From: a virus | Virus record (IMG/VR): IMGVR_UViG_3300025889_000025 | Location: 1 to 40,629 of that record | Reading direction: 5' to 3' (one strand) | DNA: 40,629 nucleotides | Shown here: positions 1 to 9,531 of the stretch, piece after piece | Layout of the letters: each line of letters opens with the position of its first letter | Numbering within the stretch: position 1 is the first letter of the stretch | The notes under the pieces: generated by a model | Database searches by the model: none | Told to the model about the DNA's origin: nothing | What the model saw: only the letters and a program-made list of their open reading frames with translations | Position numbers and translations under genes: made by a program

Positions 1-100
1 GCAATATCTGAATACAAAAATTTCTTTGGCACAGGTCAAGGAACTTCAGGAACAAATGGCGCTATCAACGGCGGTGCTAAAGATGATGGCGGTGGCACAG
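1..100. repeat. Terminal redundancy: identical to 40530-40629
   Basis: The first 100 bases match the last 100 bases exactly. The match includes 27 bases of unique sequence upstream of the 66-bp tandem repeat, so the overlap is not caused by the repeat alone. The round length of 100 suggests an assembler k-mer overlap from a circular or circularly permuted molecule rather than a biological terminal repeat. The unit length is then 40,529 bp. Confidence 0.95.
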
Positions 101-1881
101 GTCAAGGAACTTCAGGAACAAATGGCGCTATCAACGGCGGTGCTAAAGATGATGGCGGTGGCACAGATCAAACTCTTACACCAACAAATGTTCCACGAGG
201 TGCCGTTTTAGAACCTGCAGATTTAGGTGTTGTTTCAATTAAGTCAATCAATGATATGACTCAAGAAGAGATTGATGCTTTTACTCAAGCAACAGTTGCT
301 GCTGGTGGAAAATCAACGGATCCGGCAAATCGTTTGCCAGGTGAGTCTGCAAGTGCAGCAAATGCCCGCATAACTGAAGGATACAAAAAATTCCTTGCAA
401 AACCAGTAGCAAGTGAAGATGCCATAAATGCAGGTGCTGAAGTAAAATTTGTTCGTACGGGTTCTGGTGGCCAAGGCGAATATACAGTTGTGACACCTGT
501 TGGCTACACTGGTCCAGAAATCAAAACCACAAATTGGACTGAAGGTATTATTCCAAACACTGGTAAATATACAACAGGCTCAGATGCTGGAAAATTTGTT
601 GATGCAGAAGGAAATGTTACACCAGTTCCAACATTTAATGATTTAGCAAGTGGCACAGTTACCCCACCACCTGCCGTAGATTATACATCTGGTTTAAGCG
701 TAACTCAATTAGCACAAGAAGCCAATAGAGAACGTGGTGGATATTATGGAGGAACTGTAGGACCTACAGGACCTAATGTTCCTTCTATCGCTGGAATTAC
801 TGGTCCAACAGGTTTAACTGGTCCAACTGGTCCTATTATAACTCCAACAGGTCCAACAGGTTTAACTGGTCCAACTGGTCCTGGATTTGTTCCTGGAATT
901 ACTGGTGCAACATTACCTATTGGACCAACTGGTGCAGCCGTACAAACTTATACAGCACCAGATGGAACTAAATTTACCGATGCTGCTGCTTATGTTAATT
1001 ATACAAATATGCTTCAATCTGGTCAGCAAGCACGCCAGTCAGCATATGATGTACTATTAAATGAATTTAATAAATATGGCCTTGGTTCGTTAGTAGAAGG
1101 CATTAAGGATTTAATTAAATCTAATGTTTCGCCATCAGAGTTTTCTATTGCCTTACAAAATACTGATGCTTATAAGCAGCGTTTTGCTGCTAACCAAGAC
1201 CGTATTAAGCAGGGTTTACGTGCATTAACTCCAGCAGAATACATTGGTCTTGAGGACCAGTATCAAAACATTATGCGTAACTATGGACTACCTGCTTCTT
1301 ACTACAGCAAGGATTCTATAGGAACCCAAGCTGGGTTTAATAAGTTTATTGCTAATGACGTATCAGCAGCAGAGTTAGAAGATCGTATTGCTACAGCGCA
1401 GAAGCGTGTTATTAACGCAGACCCTGCAGTAACTGATGCACTACGCCAGTTCTACCCAGACATTACCAATGCAGATATTTTGGCATACACACTTGACCCT
1501 ACCAACGCACTTGAAAATATCAAGCGTAAGGTAACTGCCGCAGAAATTGGTGGTGCTGCATTAGGTCAAGGACTTATGACTAACGCAGCAAGCGCTGAAG
1601 ATTTGGCTAAGTATGGAATTACTAAAGCACAAGCACAGCAAGGTTATGGAACTATCGCTGAGTTCCTACCATCAGCAACCAAACTTGGTGATATCTATGC
1701 TGAACAAGGACTTGGTGCCTATGACCAAGCAACTGCGGAACAAGAAGTATTTGGAACAAGAGGTGCAGCAGAGGCTGCACGTAAACGCAAGAAACTTGCA
1801 GAACTAGAAACACGTGCATTCCAAGGTCAAGCTGGAACAGCACAAGGAGCATTAGCGCGAGACCGCGCTGGCTCAATTTAA
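1..1881 (+). CDS. Large virion-type protein, 3' part of a 771-aa gene that crosses the contig ends
   Basis: This is the continuation of the gene that starts at 40095. Joining 40095-40529 to 1-1881 gives one open frame of 771 codons. The ATG at 256 is in the same frame and is internal, not the real start. Residues 155-198 are two exact 22-residue Gly-rich repeats. Residues about 396-460 hold short collagen-like GPTG stretches. The C-terminal half is helical and Ala-rich and ends in a basic segment with an [16 protein letters not shown] stretch. The gene sits between a 532-aa virion-type protein and the scaffold and capsid genes, so it is probably a structural or internal (ejected) virion protein. 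That role is inferred from position; I recognise no catalytic motif. Confidence 0.85.
   Translation, partial: AISEYKNFFGTGQGTSGTNGAINGGAKDDGGGTGQGTSGTNGAINGGAKDDGGGTDQTLTPTNVPRGAVLEPADLGVVSIKSINDMTQEEIDAFTQATVAAGGKSTDPANRLPGESASAANARITEGYKKFLAKPVASEDAINAGAEVKFVRTGSGGQGEYTVVTPVGYTGPEIKTTNWTEGIIPNTGKYTTGSDAGKFVDAEGNVTPVPTFNDLASGTVTPPPAVDYTSGLSVTQLAQEANRERGGYYGGTVGPTGPNVPSIAGITGPTGLTGPTGPIITPTGPTGLTGPTGPGFVPGITGATLPIGPTGAAVQTYTAPDGTKFTDAAAYVNYTNMLQSGQQARQSAYDVLLNEFNKYGLGSLVEGIKDLIKSNVSPSEFSIALQNTDAYKQRFAANQDRIKQGLRALTPAEYIGLEDQYQNIMRNYGLPASYYSKDSIGTQAGFNKFIANDVSAAELEDRIATAQKRVINADPAVTDALRQFYPDITNADILAYTLDPTNALENIKRKVTAAEIGGAALGQGLMTNAASAEDLAKYGITKAQAQQGYGTIAEFLPSATKLGDIYAEQGLGAYDQATAEQEVFGTRGAAEAARKRKKLAELETRAFQGQAGTAQGALARDRAGSI
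28..159 (+). repeat. Two perfect 66-bp in-frame tandem repeats
   Basis: Bases 28-93 and 94-159 are identical, and a partial third copy starts at 160 (ggcacaga). Each unit encodes 22 residues that are Gly/Thr/Asn/Asp-rich ([11 protein letters not shown] then [11 protein letters not shown]). Because a unit lies inside the contig overlap, the true copy number could be higher than two. Confidence 0.95.
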
Positions 1882-1890
1882 TAAAGCCTG

Positions 1891-1968
1891 CCAACAGAAC
1901 CACCGGCCTGTTGGAGCGACATCAATAACCGGTAGTGGGAGCCATACTGCGTCACCCCAAACAGTATG
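1891..1968 (+). other. Two tandem stem-loops upstream of the scaffold/capsid genes
   Basis: The gap between the 771-aa gene and the scaffold-like gene holds two inverted repeats. The first is CCAACAG (1891-1897) with CTGTTGG (1908-1914), loop 10 nt. The second is CATACTG (1943-1949) with CAGTATG (1962-1968), loop 12 nt. Neither is followed by a U-tract, so they are more likely mRNA-processing, stability or attenuation elements than classic terminators. The function is inferred. Confidence 0.45.
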
Positions 1969-2003
1969 TGGCCTACGTCAAACATAGAATGGGAGATGGA
2001 CTA

Positions 2004-2462
2004 ATGTCCAATTACGAGTACGAGGACGACGATGACTTTTTAATGGAGTCAAATGATCTCGTTAAACAACTACGCAAACAACTAAAGCAAAGAGATAAAG
2101 AGCTTAATGAATTTAAGTCTCAATTTGAAAATCTCTCTAAGGCGCAACGTGAACGAGCAATTAAAGATGCCCTCGAATCGCGTGGAGTAAATGGCAAAGT
2201 TGCTAAATTTATTCCACAGGACTTAGACCCAACTGAGGAGTCTTTGTCTAAATGGCTTGAAGATAACGCCGATGTATTCGGCTTTCAGGTCGAAGATAAA
2301 CAACCAGTAGTAGACCCAGCACAAGCTGCTGCTTATAAGAAAATGAATAATGCCGTTGACCAAGGATTAACTCCTGATTCAACAGATGACATTATGCGTA
2401 AACTCCTATCTGCAGATAGTAAAGAGGCGCTGGACGAAATTATTCGTAACTCTGGTCTCTAA
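2004..2462 (+). CDS. Scaffold-like protein
   Basis: A 152-aa protein with an acidic N-terminus (YEYEDDDDF), a Lys/Glu-rich helical, coiled-coil-like segment (about residues 18-55) and an acidic C-terminal half. It lies directly upstream of the major capsid gene, which is the usual place for a scaffolding protein. The frame is open from 1935, but ATG 2004 is preferred because GGAGATGGA precedes it and the leader region 1891-1968 forms hairpins. The assignment rests on composition and position only. Confidence 0.65.
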   Translation: MSNYEYEDDDDFLMESNDLVKQLRKQLKQRDKELNEFKSQFENLSKAQRERAIKDALESRGVNGKVAKFIPQDLDPTEESLSKWLEDNADVFGFQVEDKQPVVDPAQAAAYKKMNNAVDQGLTPDSTDDIMRKLLSADSKEALDEIIRNSGL

Positions 2463-2488
2463 TCAACTCTAACCGAAAGGCACTATAG

Positions 2489-3412
2489 ATGGCAATTCCA
2501 TCAGGTACGCTCACCGGTACCAGTGCGATTAGCAACCTCGTACAAACAGCATATGATCAGTACGTCCGTATGGCGTTACGTTCTATTCCTGTTATGCGTG
2601 CTCTTGCTGACGTAAAGCCGGTGCAGCAGGCGATGCCAGGTTCATCAGTTGTATTCTCAATCTACTCAGATTTAGCTCAGGCTACATCTACTTTGACAGA
2701 ATCAACAGATGTTTCTTCAATCGCTCTTGGTAATCCAAATCAGATTACTGTAACACTTCAGGAATACGGTTCAGCCGTAACCACAACCAAGAAGTTAAAC
2801 CTAACTTCATTCAACGATGTAGACGCTGCTCTTGCAGATATCATCGCTTATAACGCTGCAGACTCTATTGATGCTGTTGTTGCTGGTGTTCTTACATCAG
2901 GCACAAACATCATCTACGGTGGTACTGCAACAAACACCGCAGGTATCACAGCAGGTTCAACAATCTCTGTATCAGATATCCGCGCTGCTGTAACAAACCT
3001 TCGCTCAAACAAAGCTCTGCCTCGTATCGGCGAACTATATGCAGCATACCTACATCCAAAGCAGACAGCTGACCTTCGTGCAGAAACAGGTACTGGTGGA
3101 TTCCAGGATCTATCTAAGTACGTAGACCGCACACCATTCGTGGCTGGTGCAGTTGGTGTACTTGAAGGTGCATTCATTGTTGAAACACCTCGCGTACCTT
3201 ACACATCAAACGGTTCGGTAAACGTCTACTCTGCAATCGTTGCAGGTCGTGAAGCACTTGCTGAAGCTCAAGGACAAGATATCTCTACAGTTATCGGTCC
3301 ACAAATTGACGCGCTTCGCCGCTTCCATACAATCGGTTGGTACTACTTCGGTGGATGGAATCTACTGCGTACCGCTGCTTTGTACAATATCCAAACTTCA
3401 ACAGCTTACTAA
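2489..3412 (+). CDS. Major capsid protein (N4-gp56-like)
   Basis: A 307-aa protein that would build the head shell. The C-terminal half has features I associate with N4-gp56-type capsid proteins: a YLHPKQTADLR segment, a GxxxGVLEGAFIVETPRVP segment and an AGREALAEAQ segment near the end. Length fits a HK97-fold coat protein. Context agrees, with a scaffold-like gene 26 nt upstream and small head genes downstream. The start ATG follows GAAAGG. Codons are regular and C-ended compared with neighbours (ATC, AAC, CGC frequent), consistent with high expression. Confidence 0.88.
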   Translation: MAIPSGTLTGTSAISNLVQTAYDQYVRMALRSIPVMRALADVKPVQQAMPGSSVVFSIYSDLAQATSTLTESTDVSSIALGNPNQITVTLQEYGSAVTTTKKLNLTSFNDVDAALADIIAYNAADSIDAVVAGVLTSGTNIIYGGTATNTAGITAGSTISVSDIRAAVTNLRSNKALPRIGELYAAYLHPKQTADLRAETGTGGFQDLSKYVDRTPFVAGAVGVLEGAFIVETPRVPYTSNGSVNVYSAIVAGREALAEAQGQDISTVIGPQIDALRRFHTIGWYYFGGWNLLRTAALYNIQTSTAY

Positions 3413-3427
3413 TAGTTGATTGACTCT

Positions 3428-3455
3428 AACGTAGGGGGAGAAATCTTCCTACGTT
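3428..3455 (+). terminator. Stem-loop after the capsid gene
   Basis: AACGTAGG (3428-3435) pairs with CCTACGTT (3448-3455) across a 12-nt loop. It starts 15 nt after the capsid stop codon. The following sequence is only weakly T-rich (TTTGGG), so it may be a partial terminator or an mRNA 3' stabiliser that sets capsid transcript excess over the downstream genes. Confidence 0.5.
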
Positions 3456-3479
3456 TGGGTAAGTTCGCTAGGAGAACTA

Positions 3480-3806
3480 ATGGCATACGCAGCAACAACA
3501 CCTTGGCAATACCAGACTTGGGGTGCAGGCAAAGCCTGGCCTGATAAGTATTCACGTCTTGCCGGTAGACCAATTACTGGTGGATCATTGTCAGGTCCTA
3601 TCAATCCATTTATGACTGATATTGCTCGTGGTGTTACATTAATTGTAAAAGATGGTGTAGTTGAAGAAACGCTATATCCATATCAAAACACACTAGCTGA
3701 TGCAGACTTTTATATCCTTGGTGGTCATACACAGACCATTACAGATGCACAAGCAGCAATCCTAATAGCCGCAGGTTACAGCGATTATGTAACACCAATA
3801 GTCTAA
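3480..3806 (+). CDS. Small head-region protein of unknown function
   Basis: A 108-aa protein encoded just after the capsid gene and its hairpin, with a strong AGGAG site before ATG. It has Trp/Tyr-rich beginnings (PWQYQTWGAG) and a predicted beta-rich middle, with no catalytic motif. It ends in a TAATG overlap with the next gene. Position suggests a head decoration or head-completion protein, but I do not recognise the family. Confidence 0.7.
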   Translation: MAYAATTPWQYQTWGAGKAWPDKYSRLAGRPITGGSLSGPINPFMTDIARGVTLIVKDGVVEETLYPYQNTLADADFYILGGHTQTITDAQAAILIAAGYSDYVTPIV

Positions 3807-4156
3807 TGCCAAGATACGATTACACCTGCCAAAAATGTCAGGTAACAGAAGAAGTAAGTAAGTCTTACGCAGACTTTGATAGAGAAGAAATCCACACTTG
3901 CGGTAGCAAGATGGAAAGAGGATTTAATCTAAAGCCATTCTTTGATGGTGGCTTAATGCCAACCAGAGGTGGTGCATCATTAGGTGCAATTAAGAAAGAC
4001 GATAAGGAATTATCTTCTTACTACTCTGCAGTAAAGCAAGGCATTGAGCCTATCTCTACCAAGCAGAAAGACATTGATGCAGCAGTAAACATTTCTAATG
4101 AAATGGGTAAAGCATTTGATGGAAACAATATCGGCGCAAGTTTATTAGGTGATTAA
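3806..4156 (+). CDS. Zinc-ribbon protein, FmdB-like N-terminus
   Basis: A 116-aa protein whose start (MPRYDYTCQKCQ) matches the FmdB/CxxC zinc-ribbon type. The first CxxC pair is at residues 8-11. A single Cys follows in HTCGSKM where FmdB proteins usually have a second pair, so the metal site may be incomplete. The C-terminal 70 residues are a polar extension. It starts in a TAATG overlap with the previous gene. A second, shorter FmdB-like gene lies at 23759. The role in the virion or in regulation is unknown. Confidence 0.7.
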   Translation: MPRYDYTCQKCQVTEEVSKSYADFDREEIHTCGSKMERGFNLKPFFDGGLMPTRGGASLGAIKKDDKELSSYYSAVKQGIEPISTKQKDIDAAVNISNEMGKAFDGNNIGASLLGD

Positions 4157-4158
4157 TT

Positions 4159-4461
4159 ATGGCAACTCCAGCGTGGCAGAAAAAAGAAGGTAAGAACCCA
4201 AAGGGTGGATTAAATGCTAAGGGCAGAGCATCTGCTAAAGCACAAGGTCACAACCTAAAGCCTCCAGTTAAGTCAGGTGATAATCCAAGACGAGCATCAT
4301 TCTTAGCTCGTATGGGTAATGCGTCAGGACCTGAGCGTAAACCAAATGGAGAACCAACAAGATTGCTCCTATCTCTACAAGCGTGGGGAGCATCAAGCAA
4401 AGCTGATGCAAAGAAAAAAGCAGCAGCAATCTCAGCAAGAAACAAGAACAAGAAAAAATAG
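4159..4461 (+). CDS. Basic small protein (DUF6321-like pattern)
   Basis: A 100-aa, Lys/Arg-rich protein. The patterns PAWQKKEGKNPKGGLN, RRASFLARMGN and PTRLLLSLQAWG resemble a small phage family I know as DUF6321; this is recognition by eye, not a search. It begins a run of five tiny basic or Cys-rich genes behind the capsid gene. A DNA-binding or head-internal role is possible because of the charge and location. Confidence 0.7.
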   Translation: MATPAWQKKEGKNPKGGLNAKGRASAKAQGHNLKPPVKSGDNPRRASFLARMGNASGPERKPNGEPTRLLLSLQAWGASSKADAKKKAAAISARNKNKKK

Positions 4462-4469
4462 GAGCAACT

Positions 4470-4640
4470 ATGAAGTTCGCAAAAGCAATGAAGGGTGACG
4501 GCGGAGCGCAGTCAACTCAAGATAAAGGATTCGGTGGCGGATCTAAAAAGGGTATTCCTGCTTCCACTATGAAAGGCAAAGTTGGAATGTCTGGTAAGAA
4601 AGCAACATTCAAAGCTGGAAAGAAAACGGTAAAGAAGTAA
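4470..4640 (+). CDS. 56-aa Lys/Gly-rich protein
   Basis: The frame starts with ATG at 4470 after a perfect GGAG site and stops at 4640 in a TAATG overlap with the next gene. The product is rich in Lys and Gly, with repeated GKK/KKG motifs (KGKVGMSGKKATFKAGKK). No family is recognised. The Shine-Dalgarno site, tight packing and composition shared with its neighbours support it as a real gene. Confidence 0.65.
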   Translation: MKFAKAMKGDGGAQSTQDKGFGGGSKKGIPASTMKGKVGMSGKKATFKAGKKTVKK

Positions 4641-4741
4641 TGTGCGCTGTATGTGGATGCGGATACGCATCATATGATGATATTGAAACAGGCGCTCCAG
4701 GCGCTAAGCCAATGGAAGAAAAAGTTGGCGAAAAAGAATGA
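4640..4741 (+). CDS. 33-aa Cys-rich micro-protein
   Basis: A very short frame starting in a TAATG overlap. It begins MCAVCGCGYASYDD, so it carries Cys at positions 2, 5 and 7, and has an acidic/Lys-rich tail. The stop overlaps the start of the following gene by 4 nt (ATGA). Support comes from tight coupling on both sides and the zinc-knuckle-like cysteines. The function is unknown. Confidence 0.55.
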   Translation: MCAVCGCGYASYDDIETGAPGAKPMEEKVGEKE

Positions 4742-4893
4742 AGAAGCCTAAGTCTAAAGAGGCAAAGGTAATGGGAGAGTTCAAGCGAGGAACTCTTCAC
4801 TCTGGTTCTAAAAAAGGACCAGTAGTTAAATCTCGTAAACAAGCAGTAGCTATCGCATTAAGCGAAGCAGGTAAGTCAAAGAAGAAGAAATAA
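4738..4893 (+). CDS. 51-aa basic protein (DUF6496-like)
   Basis: A short protein with MGEFKRGTLHSGSKKGP followed by SRKQAVAIALSEAGK and a poly-Lys end. That combination is the pattern I associate with DUF6496, a small family seen in phage and environmental genomes. It starts in an ATGA overlap and ends in a TAATG overlap with the next gene. The role is unknown; the basic charge suggests nucleic-acid contact. Confidence 0.65.
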   Translation: MKKPKSKEAKVMGEFKRGTLHSGSKKGPVVKSRKQAVAIALSEAGKSKKKK

Positions 4894-5090
4894 TGGCTAA
4901 AAAGTCAGAAAAGTATTCTGAGAAAAAAGACAAACCTGTTGATAAAAAGTTAACCGCTAAGTTAACGCCTAAGCAAAAAGCTGCCTTTGAAAAGGCAGAT
5001 AAGAAACAAAAGCCAAAGCCAAAGACTATGGCTGAGGATAAGGCTTGGGATAAAAAGAAAATAGCACAAATTCGTAAAACAGTTAAGTGA
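4893..5090 (+). CDS. 65-aa highly basic Lys-rich protein
   Basis: About a third of the residues are Lys, arranged in alternating charged segments (LTPKQKAAFEKADKKQKPKPK). It starts in a TAATG overlap and is the last of the run of small basic genes after the capsid. It probably forms a charged helix or a disordered segment and could bind DNA or RNA. No family recognised. Confidence 0.65.
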   Translation: MAKKSEKYSEKKDKPVDKKLTAKLTPKQKAAFEKADKKQKPKPKTMAEDKAWDKKKIAQIRKTVK

Positions 5091-5098
5091 GGTTATAA

Positions 5099-5391
5099 GT
5101 GGCACAGTACGGTAATGATGGTTCAACGCTGAATGATGAACTAAATCGTTTAGCTAATGGCGGTGCCACTTATCCTTCTTATACTGACTACAAGGATCAA
5201 GCGGGTGCAGCACAGGCTTGGGCTAGTGCAAAAGCGGTATCGCTTGGAAAGGTGACTGACCTTGTTGGAGTTCTTAATCTTATTGGCGGCATTACTGCTC
5301 GCCCTAATATGTTAGATGTTGCAGGTATCTGTAACAAAATTGCTGGTACTACAGGGCTAGAACCTGCAGCCGCACTTCGTGAGGTGGCTAA

Positions 5392-5395
<4 letters not shown>
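5099..5395 (+). CDS. Hypothetical protein, 98 aa
   Basis: It starts with GTG after GAGG and overlaps the next gene by 4 nt. The product is Ala/Gly-rich with a central hydrophobic helix (TDLVGVLNLIGGI) and polar flanks. It lies between the basic small proteins and the tail/fibre genes, so a minor virion role is likely. No family recognised. Confidence 0.65.
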
Positions 5396-6650
<1,255 letters not shown>

Positions 6651-6659
6651 ACTACAACT

Positions 6660-7751
6660 ATGAAAGTTGCGGTTTATACGATAACATTAAATGAAGCAAA
6701 ACATATCAAGCGTTGGTATGAATCAGCAAAAGAAGCTGACTATTTATTAATAGCAGATACTGGTTCAACCGATGACACAGTGACAATAGCTAAATCACTT
6801 AATATTAAGGTAGTTGAAATTTCAATTAAACCTTGGCGCTTTGATGATGCTCGTAATTATGCGTTAGCAAGTCTGCCATACGATGTGGATTACTGTATCT
6901 CTATGGATGCAGATGAAGTATTAAAACCAGGTTGGCGTGCAGAACTTCAGAAAGCATACGATACCAAAACTAATAAGTTACCAAGACCAAAGCATAAATT
7001 GGTAACTGACTTTGATGCAGAAGGTAATCCAACAGTAGACTTTTTTGCTAATAGAATCCACGCAAGGTTTGGATATAGATGGAGACATCCTATCCACGAA
7101 GTGATAGTACCTTATGGTGATATCAACGAAGTATTTTACCAAATAGATTTACAGATACATCACCACCCTGATAACGAGAAAAGTCGTGGTCAGTATCTAC
7201 CAATGCTAGAGATGGCAGTGGATGAAGAACCATTCAATCCTCGTAACCTTTATTACTACGGCAGAGAGTTATTCTTTCATAAAGAGTATCTAGCAGCTAA
7301 GAAAGTATTTGAGGAGTATCTAAAATATTCTAGGTATCCAGGTGAAAAATCATATGCGCTTAGATACCTAGCAAAGTGCGATCCTAAAAATGCTGAAAAA
7401 CATCTCAAGGAATCTATCAAGACTTTGTATTGTAGAGAAGGAGTATTGGCGTTAGCCAATCATTACTACATAACCAAAGAATGGAAAAAGTGCTTAAAAG
7501 TATCGCTTGAGGCAATAGAAATTAAAGAACGACTTAATGAGTTTATGTCCGAAGAATGGGCTTATGGGCATATGGCATATGACTTAGTTGCTATTAGTGC
7601 GTGGCAATTAGAACAATGGGATGACGCATTACGTTATGGTGAATTAGCCGCAGAAATGTCACCTAATGATGAACGGCTTATTAACAATGTTAAGTTCTAT
7701 CGTGAAAAAAAGGAGCAACTAGATGCCGACATTCGCGCAACTGGTGGATGA
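6660..7751 (+). CDS. Family-2-type glycosyltransferase
   Basis: A 363-aa GT-A enzyme that should transfer a sugar from a nucleotide donor. The N-terminus has the YTITLNEAKHI start, an ADTGSTDDT donor-binding segment (residues 32-40) and the metal-binding DAD motif at residues 83-85. The C-terminal 170 residues are helical and TPR-like (YYYGRELFFHKEYLAAKKVFE), perhaps for acceptor binding. It lies 9 nt behind the collagen-like fibre gene, which makes the GPT repeats a plausible acceptor. No Shine-Dalgarno site precedes its ATG, so it may depend on coupled translation. Its 3' end overlaps the next gene by 29 nt. Confidence 0.85.
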   Translation: MKVAVYTITLNEAKHIKRWYESAKEADYLLIADTGSTDDTVTIAKSLNIKVVEISIKPWRFDDARNYALASLPYDVDYCISMDADEVLKPGWRAELQKAYDTKTNKLPRPKHKLVTDFDAEGNPTVDFFANRIHARFGYRWRHPIHEVIVPYGDINEVFYQIDLQIHHHPDNEKSRGQYLPMLEMAVDEEPFNPRNLYYYGRELFFHKEYLAAKKVFEEYLKYSRYPGEKSYALRYLAKCDPKNAEKHLKESIKTLYCREGVLALANHYYITKEWKKCLKVSLEAIEIKERLNEFMSEEWAYGHMAYDLVAISAWQLEQWDDALRYGELAAEMSPNDERLINNVKFYREKKEQLDADIRATGG

Positions 7752-8625
7752 AGTCAGGGCTAATCTTAGTGGTTATACCTTGCGCCAAGATCGCATCACC
7801 AATCTAGCAAACGTAGGTGGTATTAATACTACTGATCTTAGTATTAAAATTGGTAGTTCCGATAACCTAGCTAAAGGTATTATTGAAATTGATGATGAAT
7901 TGATATGGATTAATTCATTTGATAACACTAATTTACAATTAAATGTCATTCAAGGTTTTGGTCGTGGTTATGGTGGAACTACTCCATCGCCTCACGCTCA
8001 GAACGCAATGGTTACTATGACTCCTACATTCCCACGAGTAAATGTCAAAAAAGCCATTAATGATACTATTAATTCTTTTTACCCAAAATTATTTGGTGTA
8101 GCATCAACAACATTTACATTTAACGCAGCGCAGGTAGCGTATCCATTACCTGCAGAAGCGCGAGATGTTTTATACATTTCGTGGCAAACAGTAGGTCCGT
8201 CTAAAGAATGGCTGCCTGTCAATCGTTGGAGATTTGACAGAATGGCAAACGTGGCAGCATTTGATACTACAAAGACGGTGAACATTTATGAAAAGATTAT
8301 GCCTGGTCGTACAGTCCAAGTCTACTATTCCATTATCCCAAATGATCTCACTAACAACTCTGATGACTTTGCTACTGTTACAGGCTTACCAGAAACGTGC
8401 CGAGATGTTGTTATCTTTGGAGCTTCGTACAGGCTCCTTAGTTACCTTGACACAGGTCGAATTAACCTCAGTTCAGCAGAAGCAGATATAAACGATAATA
8501 AGTTACCGTCAACTGCCGGTGCCTCTGCATCTAAATATGTATTTGCTCTCTATCAGCAACGCTTAATGGAAGAGTCAACTAAGTTACAGGATCGTTTCCC
8601 AATCCGAGTTCACTACAGCAAGTAA
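7723..8625 (+). CDS. Putative head-tail connector / tail structural protein
   Basis: A 300-aa protein. It opens with a helical MPTFAQLVDEVRANLSGY segment, followed by a beta-rich middle with GFGRGYGGTTPSPHAQNA, and ends in a helical region with Arg-rich turns. Paired helices and beta strands of this size behind the head genes fit an adaptor or tail-tube-like (T7 gp11-like) protein. The start has a strong AAGGAG site inside the end of the glycosyltransferase gene. Assignment is positional; no diagnostic motif is visible. Confidence 0.6.
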   Translation: MPTFAQLVDEVRANLSGYTLRQDRITNLANVGGINTTDLSIKIGSSDNLAKGIIEIDDELIWINSFDNTNLQLNVIQGFGRGYGGTTPSPHAQNAMVTMTPTFPRVNVKKAINDTINSFYPKLFGVASTTFTFNAAQVAYPLPAEARDVLYISWQTVGPSKEWLPVNRWRFDRMANVAAFDTTKTVNIYEKIMPGRTVQVYYSIIPNDLTNNSDDFATVTGLPETCRDVVIFGASYRLLSYLDTGRINLSSAEADINDNKLPSTAGASASKYVFALYQQRLMEESTKLQDRFPIRVHYSK

Positions 8626-8634
8626 GGATAACTA

Positions 8635-9159
8635 ATGCAAGTTAGAAAATATAGTTCTATCAGTCAAGATACTAATCTTGCTGCTGGTGGTATATCGGCA
8701 GCAGCTACATCTATGACGGTAGCAAGTGGCACTGGCAATTCACTTATGGGTGGCATTACGCTAACTGCAGGAGATACCTTTCAGGTAGCGATTGACCCAG
8801 ATACAGTAAATGAAGAACTTGTTTATATCACTGCTCAATCAAGTGATGTATTTACAATTACACGTGCGGTTGCTGGTACATCTGCAGTAGTTCACGCTGC
8901 TGGTGCAACCGTTCGCCACGTTATGTCTAGTGATGATCTTAATTATTTTAACACCACAAGCCCTGCAAGTTTAGCGCTTGCTAAAGGTAGCATCACCGTT
9001 GCTACTGGAGCGCAGGCTGTTGCAGGACTTCCTGTAGGAACAAACGGATACATTCTTACTGCTGATTCCACTCAAGCTACTGGTGTTAAATGGGCTGCAA
9101 GTGCTGCTCCTAGTGGTGACAGTGACCAAATTATCATTCCAACCCAAGTCTTTAATTAA
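8635..9159 (+). CDS. Fibre-like structural protein, 174 aa
   Basis: A beta-rich protein with an N-terminal Thr/Ser/Gly domain containing FTITRAVAGTSAVVH and a C-terminal VGTNGYILTADSTQATGVKW segment. That second pattern is common in tail-fibre proteins of actinobacterial phages. It ends DQIIIPTQVFN, which resembles the QQVFS end of the collagen-like protein. AAGGA precedes the ATG. Likely a tail-fibre or appendage protein. Confidence 0.65.
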   Translation: MQVRKYSSISQDTNLAAGGISAAATSMTVASGTGNSLMGGITLTAGDTFQVAIDPDTVNEELVYITAQSSDVFTITRAVAGTSAVVHAAGATVRHVMSSDDLNYFNTTSPASLALAKGSITVATGAQAVAGLPVGTNGYILTADSTQATGVKWAASAAPSGDSDQIIIPTQVFN

Positions 9160-9168
9160 AGGATACCA

Positions 9169-9531
9169 ATGGCAACATTTACAAAAACACTCCTCTCTGG
9201 TTCTACCCAGGGCAAGGGAATCAAGGTAGTAGCAACCGCTTCTACTGGTACTACAATTCACGCAACAGGCACATCTTCTTCAACCATTGATGAAGTATGG
9301 CTATACGCATACAACTCATCTACTGGACCTGTGACTTTAACTATTCAATATGGTGGAACTACATCTCCAGATAATGATATTAAGATTGATTTACCAGCAA
9401 CTTCAGGTCTTACATTAGTTGTACCTGGTTTGATTCTTACAGGAACAGGTGCTGCAGCTAATACCGTTTATGCTTATGCTGGAACCGCTAACGTAGTTAC
9501 AATTTCAGGTTATGTGAATAGGATTTCTTAA
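9169..9531 (+). CDS. Minor structural protein, 120 aa
   Basis: A small all-beta protein rich in Thr, Gly and Val (TKTLLSGSTQGKGIKV start, VTLTIQYGGTTSPDN middle). The pattern suggests a jelly-roll-like minor virion protein or decoration domain. It has an AAAGGA site and ends in a TAATG overlap with the first glycine-rich fibre gene, so the two are translationally coupled. Confidence 0.6.
   Translation: MATFTKTLLSGSTQGKGIKVVATASTGTTIHATGTSSSTIDEVWLYAYNSSTGPVTLTIQYGGTTSPDNDIKIDLPATSGLTLVVPGLILTGTGAAANTVYAYAGTANVVTISGYVNRIS

Noticed and set aside
26-211. 61-aa open frame over the 66-bp repeats
   Set aside because: It is out of frame with the 771-aa gene that runs through this region and owes its repeat pattern to the DNA repeat.
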